DNA of 64,000 nt from JAVJSU01 sp040219275 (GTDB lineage: Bacteria > Chloroflexota > Anaerolineae > Aggregatilineales > Phototrophicaceae): contig JAVJSU010000058.1 of assembly GCA_040219275.1 (NCBI GenBank), positions 1-64,000 of the forward strand. Reading direction: 5' to 3'. The stretch's first letter is position 1. Each line of letters opens with the position of its first letter. The position numbers and the translations under genes were made by a program. This document shows, piece after piece, positions 51,908 through 59,243 of this stretch. A model generated the notes under the pieces. The model saw only the letters and a program-made list of their open reading frames with translations, was not told the DNA's origin and made no database searches.

Positions 51908-53167
51908 CTATTCATTGGCGACTGCACTCTGCAACGTGAGCGAACTTTTTATGTCTGGCTTGGAGAGGAACATTACACCTACGGCAAAAACGCCGAGAAT
52001 CATCGCGACCCATAACACCATGTCATAATTACCGAAACGATCATAGAGTAACCCTGCCCCGACGGGCGCAAGGGTTCCGGCGATAGTAAGGAAAATCGAC
52101 ATCACACTAGAAATCCGCCCATAATGGGACGCGCCAAACAGTTCCGCGATAACGCTTGCCCGTGCGAGAGTCTTCGCGCCGTATGATGTGCCGAAAATCA
52201 CCAGAAAAATGCCGACAATGAACAGTGAGATACCCGGCAGAAAAAACATGATAGACAAAGCCTGCATGACAAATACGCCCGTGACCATCGTCCGTGCAGA
52301 AAAGCGTGCCTCCAATGGTGCGAACACCACGCGTCCCGCCACTTGCATTAAGCCAATCGTCCCGCTTGCCCATGCCGCCCGACTCGGATTGATGCCGTTG
52401 TCGATCAATAACGGGATGAAATGCACACGGATGGCGGCAGATGATAATGCAGATAACCCGAAAGCAACGGTAAGCACCCAGAAAAAACGACTGTGCAGGG
52501 CATCACCGAGTGAAAAACTTACCGGCGCGGACTGATGAATCTCAATCGCGTTGTCTTCACCGTCAGGAACCAAGCCGAGGTCAGCCGGGCGACGGCGCAA
52601 AATGAGCGCATGTAAGGGAATGGTCGTCACGCCGAGAAAAATGCCAAGTAGCAGAATCGCATCCCGCCAGCCAACAGCATTCAGCAAATAATCAGAAAAC
52701 GGCACAAAAATGGTGCTCGCCAGACCTGCCGCAAAGGTGATGATCGCCAGTGCCCTGCCCCGTCGCCGGACGAACCACGTCGCCATCACTGCGAAAGCCG
52801 GCTCATACAGCACCATCGACGCACATAAGCCCAAGCCCGCCCACACGAGATAAAATTCCCATTGTTGATTAACCTGCGACCAGCCCATCACCAATATGCT
52901 GGCACAGATCGACCCTAAAGTCATCAACAGGCGTGAGCCATACTTGTCCACCCAATTGCCAACTGGAAACGCCATCGCCGCCATCACCAGCAGACCTAAT
53001 GAAAATCCACCCGTCAAATCGGTGCGAGACCAGCCCAGTTCCGCCTCCATCGGGGTGATGAATACCGAAAAGGCATAGTAAATTATGCCATATGAGATTG
53101 TCTCGGTGATTGCCAGCGTGACGGTAATGATCCAGCCGTAATACAACGTTTTACGTCGCGTTTGCAT
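51908..53167 (-). CDS. MFS transporter, OFA/monocarboxylate-like
   Basis: 419 residues, 12 TM helices. ITETISYGIIYYAFSVFITPMEAELGWSR at the N-terminus is the family signature of OFA (oxalate/formate) and monocarboxylate carriers, and GNWVDKYGSRLLM is the loop 2-3 motif. Likely substrate is a small organic anion. It lies behind the terminator of the flavoprotein gene, so it has its own promoter. Confidence 0.87.
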   Translation of the reverse strand: MQTRRKTLYYGWIITVTLAITETISYGIIYYAFSVFITPMEAELGWSRTDLTGGFSLGLLVMAAMAFPVGNWVDKYGSRLLMTLGSICASILVMGWSQVNQQWEFYLVWAGLGLCASMVLYEPAFAVMATWFVRRRGRALAIITFAAGLASTIFVPFSDYLLNAVGWRDAILLLGIFLGVTTIPLHALILRRRPADLGLVPDGEDNAIEIHQSAPVSFSLGDALHSRFFWVLTVAFGLSALSSAAIRVHFIPLLIDNGINPSRAAWASGTIGLMQVAGRVVFAPLEARFSARTMVTGVFVMQALSIMFFLPGISLFIVGIFLVIFGTSYGAKTLARASVIAELFGASHYGRISSVMSIFLTIAGTLAPVGAGLLYDRFGNYDMVLWVAMILGVFAVGVMFLSKPDIKSSLTLQSAVANE

Positions 53168-53209
53168 ATGAGATTTTATCCACGCAGAAGGGTAAAATAG
53201 CTATAAAAA

Positions 53210-53235
53210 GAGGGTCTACACATTGATAGACCCTC
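53210..53235 (-). terminator. Terminator after the flavoprotein gene
   Basis: A perfect 9-bp stem (GAGGGTCTA / TAGACCCTC, 53210-53218 and 53227-53235) is followed on the minus strand by TTTTTAT, 14 bp beyond the stop codon of the gene at 53249. Confidence 0.9.
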
Positions 53236-53248
53236 AAAGTATCACACA

Positions 53249-54715
53249 TTAGGAACAGCAGGTATCATCACAACCACAGGTCGTAGAGCGTACGCCGTCG
53301 CCACAACAGTCATCACCACAACCGCAAGATGTATCTACATTAGACGACACTTGAATCAGTTGTAGCGGGCTGGCTTTCACCGCGATATTGCTCACAGAAA
53401 GAAACGCGGGCGCGGATTGTATAGACGCGGACGGACTGCAACACGCCCCACCTTCACCGCCCAAATCGGTGCTACATACGCCAGTTTCCGGCAGATTGAG
53501 TTGAACATCCCGTGCGGATTCCCAATCGCCGACCAGCCCCGCCACCACCGAACGCACCTGTTCGTAGCCTGTCGCCAGCAAGAATGTCGGCGCACGTCCA
53601 TAGCTTTTCATGCCAACGATGTAAAAGTCCTTTTCAGGATGGCGTAACTCAGCTTCACCGTGCGGTCTGACCGTGCCACAGCTATGAATATTCGGGTCAA
53701 TCATCGGACCGAGTTCACGGGTGCTTTCCAACGCGGGGTCAAGTTCAAGCCGCAACTCACGGAGCATCTCAAGATCAGGACGTGAACCCGTTGTGGCGAT
53801 CACTTCATCCACGATCAACGTTTCCTGACCATCCGGTGTATCGCCGACGACTTCAAGATTACCGGATTGCAATGACATTTGGCCAATTCGGAACGGCGCG
53901 ACAATCCGAATTGCACCAGAATTCACCTGCGCTTTAATACGCGAACCCAATTGTCCGCGTGCTGGCAACGCGTCATCATCTTGCCCACCATATACACGCT
54001 GTAAATTGGCGCTTCGCATCACCCAGAATGCCTGAGTTTGCGGATAATCCTGTTGGAGTTTAGCAATATCGAGCAAGGCGTTAATGGCGGAGTGTCCACT
54101 CCCGACGACCATCACGCGTTTGTTGGCATAGCGCGCTTTATCTTGACCGAAAACATCGGGCATCCCGTAAAAGATACGATCCGCATGGCGCTTTTCGCCG
54201 ATTGCAGGCAACCCGTTCGCGCCGATGGGATTCGGGTTGTGCCATGTGCCGGATGCGTCAATCACTGCCCGCGCTTCGATCAGATTTTCACGTCCGTCGG
54301 CATATTCGATGTGCAGAATAAACGGCGCATCATCCCGCCCGTTATCTTTCATCTTGTCCACATTGCTCCGGCTGATGGCGACTACCCTAGCATTTAAGTG
54401 GATTGCATCACTGACTTCCGGTAACTCAGAAAACGGGAGCAAATATTTTTCCCGTAGATCATTACCTGTCGGTAAATCTTTTTCCGGTGGCATCTGCCAT
54501 CCATGTTTTTCCAGCAAACGTACAGATGCCCCATCAACCGTGAATTCCCACGGCGAGAATAGCCTTACGTGTCCCCAATGGCGGATATTCGCGGCGATGG
54601 ATTCCCCGGCTTCAAACAGAACCGGCGTTTCGCCACGTTCGATTAAATGTGCGACAGCGGCTAAACCAACCGGTCCACCGCCAATGATTGCTACAGGAAG
54701 CGTTTTTGCATTCAT
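53249..54715 (-). CDS. FAD/NAD(P)-dependent flavoprotein with Cys-rich tail
   Basis: 488 residues. FAD-binding GGGPVGLAA (residues 10-20) and a second Rossmann motif VVGSGHSAIN (about 200) make it a two-dinucleotide flavoprotein monooxygenase/oxidoreductase, like the ArsO-type genes found beside arsenic repressors. The last 30 residues contain eight Cys (CGCGDDCCG, CGCDDTCC), and a further Cys trio (VCS, ACC) lies about 45 residues earlier; such a tail would bind soft metals or arsenite. A SD-like AAGGGA lies 10 bp upstream of ATG, and a repressor operator lies at 54730-54745. Function in arsenic or metal handling is inference. Confidence 0.85.
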   Translation of the reverse strand: MNAKTLPVAIIGGGPVGLAAVAHLIERGETPVLFEAGESIAANIRHWGHVRLFSPWEFTVDGASVRLLEKHGWQMPPEKDLPTGNDLREKYLLPFSELPEVSDAIHLNARVVAISRSNVDKMKDNGRDDAPFILHIEYADGRENLIEARAVIDASGTWHNPNPIGANGLPAIGEKRHADRIFYGMPDVFGQDKARYANKRVMVVGSGHSAINALLDIAKLQQDYPQTQAFWVMRSANLQRVYGGQDDDALPARGQLGSRIKAQVNSGAIRIVAPFRIGQMSLQSGNLEVVGDTPDGQETLIVDEVIATTGSRPDLEMLRELRLELDPALESTRELGPMIDPNIHSCGTVRPHGEAELRHPEKDFYIVGMKSYGRAPTFLLATGYEQVRSVVAGLVGDWESARDVQLNLPETGVCSTDLGGEGGACCSPSASIQSAPAFLSVSNIAVKASPLQLIQVSSNVDTSCGCGDDCCGDGVRSTTCGCDDTCCS

Positions 54716-54729
54716 GATAATTGTCCCTT

Positions 54730-54745
54730 ATCGTAATTTTACGAT
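54730..54745. promoter_or_regulatory. ArsR-type operator, copy 1
   Basis: ATCGTA-ATTT-TACGAT: perfect 6-bp inverted repeat with 4-nt spacer, 14 bp upstream of the flavoprotein start codon. Confidence 0.75.
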
Positions 54746-54772
54746 GAATGTAACCAAAAAAATTTGCCTTAT

Positions 54773-54788
54773 ATCGTAGAAATACGAT
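54773..54788. promoter_or_regulatory. ArsR-type operator, copy 2
   Basis: ATCGTA-GAAA-TACGAT: same arms as copy 1, centre 43 bp away, close to four helical turns, so dimers could contact each other on the same DNA face. Confidence 0.7.
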
Positions 54789-54828
54789 TATTCAGGCGAA
54801 AAAAAGAGTCTACCACCCCTACCCTACA

Positions 54829-55137
54829 CTAGAAAGACAGGCTAACTTTTTTCTTGAACCACGACAACGTCTCATCGCAGATACAATAACTTGTCGCCGG
54901 TCCTTCAATGGAACCACAAATCAAACCAACATCACGCAACACCTTCAGATGCTGAGAAACGGTCGCCTGCGCTAGCGGGAGCACATCCACGATATCACCG
55001 GTGAAGCATTGCGGATGGTCACTCAGGAAGCGCACAATTTGCATCCGCGCTGGATGACCAAACGCTTTCATTAGTGCGGTTAGGCGTTCATCTTCGGTTG
55101 TGAGGTTGTAAGTTTTAACTGCTTGTTTTATGACCAT
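54829..55137 (-). CDS. ArsR/SmtB-family repressor
   Basis: 102 residues from ATG 55137. Winged helix: MKAFGHPARMQIVRFLSD, then VLPLAQATVSQHLKVLRDVGLI as recognition helix and wing GSIEGPATSYCI. The classical CVC metal motif is absent from helix 3; Cys residues are at HPQCF, ICG and YCICDE near the wing and C-terminal helix, so another metal/metalloid site is probable. The operator copy at 55139-55154 starts one base upstream of the start codon, so no ribosome site fits and a leaderless mRNA or autorepression by direct block is possible. It and the flavoprotein share the operator, forming a regulon. Confidence 0.87.
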   Translation of the reverse strand: MVIKQAVKTYNLTTEDERLTALMKAFGHPARMQIVRFLSDHPQCFTGDIVDVLPLAQATVSQHLKVLRDVGLICGSIEGPATSYCICDETLSWFKKKVSLSF

Positions 55138-55138
55138 A

Positions 55139-55154
55139 ATCGTAATTTTACGAT
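55139..55154. promoter_or_regulatory. ArsR-type operator, copy 3
   Basis: ATCGTA-ATTT-TACGAT, identical to copy 1, ending one base from the repressor start codon; implies autorepression. Confidence 0.75.
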
Positions 55155-55213
55155 AAAGATGAAATTTGTCAAGCGATTGATTCGAGTCTCGCCTCAAATT
55201 CATCTATTCATCG

Positions 55214-55678
55214 CTAATTGATAAGAATTTGAACGGGCAAGCGACCAAGCACGAGTTCGTCGCCACGTCGCAATGGTTGAGGAATAAACGGCTCCATGCG
55301 TTGACCACGTAAGTAGGTGCCATTGGTACTATCCAGATCGGTGATAAATAAACGTCCGCCACCCAAAAGGTTAATCTGTGCATGTAAGCGGGAAATTCCG
55401 CGTAACATGCCGCCATAATGGAGGAGGTCAACATCAATATGTTGGTCACTATTGGGATCAGATCGCCCTATGATGAGTGAAGTATTTTCCACGAGCGAGA
55501 AATGCTCTGACATCCCTCGAATGAGAAAAATAAGCTCATGAGTCTTGTGTAATGGAGGCGCATCGTGCTCAGAAACCTTTTGTAAATCAAGCATCATGCG
55601 TAAACGGGCGCTCGTCTCTGGCAAAACAGCGGTATCTAAATCAGGGGCAGTTGATTTTGGTAAATTGTAAGTCATCAT
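55214..55678 (-). CDS. FHA-domain protein
   Basis: 154 residues. An FHA phosphothreonine-binding domain occupies residues 48-152, with the key loops IIGRSD, GISRLHAQI and DSTNGTYLRG (Arg, Ser, His and Asn for phosphopeptide contact). The N-terminal 45 residues contain Thr (TYNLPKSTAPDLDT, LPETS) and could be the target of a kinase. No TM helix. It lies in a run with two YggT proteins and a PP2C phosphatase, so it probably reads a Ser/Thr phosphorylation signal; the kinase is not in the window. Confidence 0.9.
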   Translation of the reverse strand: MMTYNLPKSTAPDLDTAVLPETSARLRMMLDLQKVSEHDAPPLHKTHELIFLIRGMSEHFSLVENTSLIIGRSDPNSDQHIDVDLLHYGGMLRGISRLHAQINLLGGGRLFITDLDSTNGTYLRGQRMEPFIPQPLRRGDELVLGRLPVQILIN

Positions 55679-55726
55679 TGCATTATCCTCATAATTATCA
55701 TCAAAAAGACGGAAAAATTAATCTTG

Positions 55727-56080
55727 CTAAACGCGAATGCAATGTACGCGTAGCGGTTCAATTATGCACAGATGCAAACGCCACAAGAGGGCTGTACTCA
55801 GTGAGACAAAACCCAGCAACAACAATAAGCTACTCAGTTCGACCATAGCGCCGGAAGAAAACGTTACAGGTGCCATGATAAAAGTAAATGGTTGAACCAA
55901 TACGTCTGTCACGGGGAAAATGATCGCAGAAACCAAGCCACTTTCCACAGCAACGTTCGCCAGTTTAGCCACAAATCGTATTGCGAGCATTAGCGTAATC
56001 AATATCGCAACCGTTGCGCTAAACTTCAGGAAAAAAAGTGAGTTTTGTCTTGAAGTTGTGTTTTCACAGTTGATTTTCAT
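55727..56080 (-). CDS. YggT-family membrane protein, short
   Basis: 117 residues, two to three TM helices. The YggT pattern is TVAILITLMLAIRFVAKLA, then ISAIIFPVTDVLVQPF (the conserved P-x-D motif) and a last helix SSLLLLLGFVSLSTALLWRL. Function of YggT proteins is linked to membrane or osmotic stress and cell-division proteins, by family knowledge. It is a partner of the longer YggT protein at 56164. Confidence 0.72.
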   Translation of the reverse strand: MKINCENTTSRQNSLFFLKFSATVAILITLMLAIRFVAKLANVAVESGLVSAIIFPVTDVLVQPFTFIMAPVTFSSGAMVELSSLLLLLGFVSLSTALLWRLHLCIIEPLRVHCIRV

Positions 56081-56163
56081 AATGACCTCGCATACTTCTT
56101 TAATACGTATATTTTAAAGAGGGAAACTACCTGTTAGCCAGTTTCCCTCTCATATGATTAAAT

Positions 56164-56592
56164 TTAGCCTTCACGCTCAATGGTTGTTACGTGGCGTGTG
56201 CTCCGTGATCCTGCAAACAAAATACGGAACAACGAAACCACTGCCCATGCCCCCAGCAGATAAACGACTGCCGCAAAGATTGAGGCAGTGTCTACAACGG
56301 AGCCGGTGTCCAATGCAGGCGAGCCAACGATCCCGGCAAACGGTGAGACAAAAACATCCGTGATGCTATAAATTAGATCGACGAAACCATTTTGGGGATT
56401 TGCCGCCATCAACATCAATGCGAAGCGAAAAACGATAAGCCCGACTAAAACAGCAGTGAGGAGCCAGAGTAGCATTGTGATGCGTGATACCAGAATGGTG
56501 CGCGTGTTTGGTGTAACTTCTACCACACGTTGCCGTTGTGCATAGCCACGTCCACGAACTTCACGTACTTGTTCTTTGTGTTCTAATGACAT
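56164..56592 (-). CDS. YggT-family membrane protein
   Basis: 142 residues. A basic N-terminal tail (residues 1-30) is followed by a TM helix (LLWLLTAVLVGLIVFRFALML), YSITDVFVSPFAGI and a second helix ending in LLGAWAVVSLFRILFAG. YSITD...SPF is the same conserved box as in the neighbour at 55727. Between PP2C and FHA genes, it may be a membrane target of the phospho-signalling group. Confidence 0.8.
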   Translation of the reverse strand: MSLEHKEQVREVRGRGYAQRQRVVEVTPNTRTILVSRITMLLWLLTAVLVGLIVFRFALMLMAANPQNGFVDLIYSITDVFVSPFAGIVGSPALDTGSVVDTASIFAAVVYLLGAWAVVSLFRILFAGSRSTRHVTTIEREG

Positions 56593-56618
56593 TTGTAAAC
56601 CTCCGAAAGGTTATGTTT

Positions 56619-57425
56619 CTAGGCTTCAGGTGTATTGCGTTTTAACTGAATGAGCACGGCTGAAATATTGTCTTTACCACCAGCCGTCTTTGCGGCATCC
56701 ACTAGCAAATCACAGGCAATTTGCGGTGATTTCGCGTCGCTAATGATGGTCAAAATTTCGCTATCTTCAAGTTCATTGGTCAACCCATCGGAACATAGCA
56801 ACAAAAACGCGTCACTGGTGATTTCGGTATTGAACGTATCGACCTTAATACTGGTATCTATGCCGATTGCCTGAGAAAGCATATGCTTATACGGATGATT
56901 TTCCGCTTCCTCTTTGGTGATTGCCCCCGCGGAGACCAACATCTGTACGACACTTTGATCCTGTGTAATCTGATAGATGTCGTCCTTAATGATGAGGTAA
57001 GCACGGCTATCACCGACATTCGCAATATACGCCTTATCATTGACGACAACCGCAACGACCAGTGTCGTACCCATGCGCTCTGGTTTGGGGCGATCCCCGC
57101 GCACTACGCGATTGGCAGTTTCAAGGGCTTTCGTCAGCCATTCTGTATAAGAGTCATCCAGTTCACCATTTGCAGAAGCAATCCCATTAATCACTTCCTG
57201 CACCGCTGTCTGGATCGCCATCCGGCTGGCGACTTCGCCTTCACGGTGTCCGCCCATGCCATCTGCAATCGCATAAATGCCAACTGATTGCAGTGCATCG
57301 CCGGACGCGACATTCATATCAACTGCCGCGGCGCTGTCTTCGTTATTTTCGCGCCTGTTGCCCTTATCAATTGCTAGACCAATATTTTGAGAAAGATTTT
57401 TTTCAGAGTTTGCCATCATGTTCAC
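56619..57425 (-). CDS. PP2C-family Ser/Thr protein phosphatase
   Basis: 268 residues. Metal-binding motifs are intact: NRRENNEDS (Asp), IADGMGGHREGEVAS (DG-GG), LCSDGLTNELEDSE and GGKDNISAVLI. This is the layout of bacterial Stp1/PrpC phosphatases that reverse Hanks-type kinase signalling. Near it are an FHA protein and two YggT proteins on the same strand. The start codon is either of two Met (residues 1 and 3-4). Confidence 0.94.
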   Translation of the reverse strand: MNMMANSEKNLSQNIGLAIDKGNRRENNEDSAAAVDMNVASGDALQSVGIYAIADGMGGHREGEVASRMAIQTAVQEVINGIASANGELDDSYTEWLTKALETANRVVRGDRPKPERMGTTLVVAVVVNDKAYIANVGDSRAYLIIKDDIYQITQDQSVVQMLVSAGAITKEEAENHPYKHMLSQAIGIDTSIKVDTFNTEITSDAFLLLCSDGLTNELEDSEILTIISDAKSPQIACDLLVDAAKTAGGKDNISAVLIQLKRNTPEA

Positions 57426-57501
57426 TCCATTTTTGGGAGACTATTATCAATCTTCATGCGCGGTCAGATAACAACTTTTAAGAAACGTGATGTTTAGAAA
57501 A

Positions 57502-57541
57502 GGGGCGATGAACTCTACAACATCACCCCTATAAGCCAACG
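57502..57541 (-). terminator. Terminator after the small DUF1328 gene
   Basis: On the minus strand AGGGGTGATG pairs with CATCGCCCCT (one G-U pair), then TTTTCT. It lies between the DUF1328-like gene and PP2C, separating the two transcripts. Confidence 0.75.
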
Positions 57542-57579
57542 TCTTCAGGTGGGGAGAACACGTTGTTACTTATCAAGAA

Positions 57580-57741
57580 TTAGAGTGCGCGCCGTCCGAA
57601 AAACAACGCGGCAACAAACAGTACTAAGAACAGGAAGAACAGAAGTTGTGCAATGCCAACCGCCGCCCCGGCAACACCGCCAAAACCAAACACCGCGGCA
57701 ACAAGTGCGATCAAGAAAAATAACAGCGCCCAACTTAACAT
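57580..57741 (-). CDS. Small DUF1328/YtjA-like membrane protein
   Basis: 53 residues, too short for many gene callers. Read on the minus strand from ATG 57741, with TGAGGA upstream: it opens MLSWALLFFLIALVAAVFG, continues GFGGVAGAAVGIAQ, and ends in a second helix and RRAL. Two TM helices with a Gly/Ala-rich turn match the YtjA/DUF1328 family, small stress-associated inner-membrane proteins. Start, stop and ribosome site are all unambiguous. Confidence 0.85.
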   Translation of the reverse strand: MLSWALLFFLIALVAAVFGFGGVAGAAVGIAQLLFFLFLVLFVAALFFGRRAL

Positions 57742-57950
57742 TTGATTTTTCCTCATGGTGTGTCGTCAGTATTGAACTAAGTGTATGTCAACGCACATCT
57801 ATTCTCATGAGCACATTGAGGCAATCGAGGATAGGTCATATGGGTGATTTAATGGGGGGTGTGAGGATCATACTTGTGAGAAATGCGATTGATGCGATAT
57901 GTCGGTTCTATGCTGTACAATAGAACCTAAACGCACACGAGGATGTAGCC

Positions 57951-58544
57951 ATGTACGCGGCACAACTTGAAGAAACTATCGAGATGAGCGAATCAGAGTA
58001 TCTGGTGTTTGACGCGGAAAGCGAAATCAAACACGAATATCGCAAAGGGCAGGTTTATGCGATGACGGGCGGTAGCGTGCGTCATGGGATTATTACAGCA
58101 AACACAATTATCCACTTAGGTAACAAATTAAGTGGTAAAGATTGCACGGTTACGAGTCCAGACGTGCGGGTACACATTGCCAGCAAAGGCACCTATCGTT
58201 ATCCTGATGTGACAGTCTTCTGCGGTGATCCATCGTATCTGGATGGTCGTACAGACACAATCATAAATCCAATTATACTGGTGGAGGTGTTATCCCCTGC
58301 CACAGCGCTTAAGGATCGTAACGAAAAACTCGAAGAATATATCCAGATTGAAACCCTACAAGCCTACCTGCTCGTCTCACAGGATGAAGCGCGGGTCGAA
58401 CGATACATGCGCCATGAAACGGGGGAGTGGCTCTATAGCATTGCGCGCGGGCTAGAAAATGAACTTGCCTTACCCTTTATTGAGTGCACACTCAACCTCT
58501 CTAACGTGTACCAGAAAGTCACATTTGAGACCCCTGATGCCTGA
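57951..58544 (+). CDS. Uma2-family restriction-endonuclease-like protein
   Basis: 197 residues. The PD-(D/E)xK fold shows as HEYRKGQVYAMTGGS (catalytic Glu/Tyr region), YPDVTVF (Asp), ILVEVLSPAT (Glu) and a Lys just after (KDRNEKLEEY). The Uma2 (DUF820) family is expanded in Chloroflexota and cyanobacteria; its biological role is unknown. It is a single gene followed by a perfect hairpin terminator. Confidence 0.88.
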   Translation: MYAAQLEETIEMSESEYLVFDAESEIKHEYRKGQVYAMTGGSVRHGIITANTIIHLGNKLSGKDCTVTSPDVRVHIASKGTYRYPDVTVFCGDPSYLDGRTDTIINPIILVEVLSPATALKDRNEKLEEYIQIETLQAYLLVSQDEARVERYMRHETGEWLYSIARGLENELALPFIECTLNLSNVYQKVTFETPDA

Positions 58545-58580
58545 CGAATCCCAACAAATTAAGCCTTAGCGGAAATCAAA

Positions 58581-58612
58581 AAAGCGGAAACGCAGGGTTG
58601 CATTTCCGCTTT
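58581..58612 (+). terminator. Terminator after the Uma2 gene
   Basis: A perfect 10-bp stem AAAGCGGAAA (58581-58590) with TTTCCGCTTT (58603-58612), loop of 12, 36 bp after the stop codon. A related hairpin is at 61426-61458. Confidence 0.75.
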
Positions 58613-58666
58613 CATCACCACAAAAATCATCTCATCGCCAAATAATACAAATTTCGGAATGACTTC

Positions 58667-58951
58667 TTAGCTGGCTTTTGCTGGTTGAAGATGAATTGAC
58701 TTGTACTGAATCACGTCGGGATAGAGCTTGTGCCAGCTCAAGAGTTGCTCTTTAAAAAGGACAGGTTGAATTTGGCACAACGGTGAATAAGGTACACTTA
58801 TATCCACCCCGATAAGTTGATGATTGCACCCACACAGCGGACAGCACATAATCTCAAGTCTGTCATGGACAGATTCGACAACAGATTGGGGCAAATTATC
58901 AGCGATAACCAGTTTGAAATTCTTCTGTAGATGTGGCAACGTAGTCGGCAT
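58667..58951 (-). CDS. Small hypothetical with CxxC motif
   Basis: 94 residues. A CCPLCGCNH segment near residue 38 and a further Cys at 59 suggest a zinc or metal site. The remainder is not recognised; start and length look reasonable but there is no supporting context. It is separated from the Uma2 gene (convergent) by the hairpin at 58581 and from the hydrolase by 292 bp. Confidence 0.45.
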   Translation of the reverse strand: MPTTLPHLQKNFKLVIADNLPQSVVESVHDRLEIMCCPLCGCNHQLIGVDISVPYSPLCQIQPVLFKEQLLSWHKLYPDVIQYKSIHLQPAKAS

Positions 58952-59243
58952 GGTGTTTTGTTCTCCATTTACGGATACATAACGAGAATGACAGATCCAA
59001 TAGGGTGGAAGATAGTCGTAAAATTCACGATTCTACCGCGCCATAAACATAATGTTGAGGCGCTCCCCCAATACGAACCCATTAATTATAGCGGGTATTG
59101 ATGAGAATAGACCGTATCCACATCGAGAAACAACCTTCAATTACATTCTGTGTCTTGATTTGTCCCGCATAAATACAATCCGCCCCCTAGCAGATGTAGA
59201 GGACGGATCGAAGTTTTACGGGATGATTGTGCTCAATTATCGC

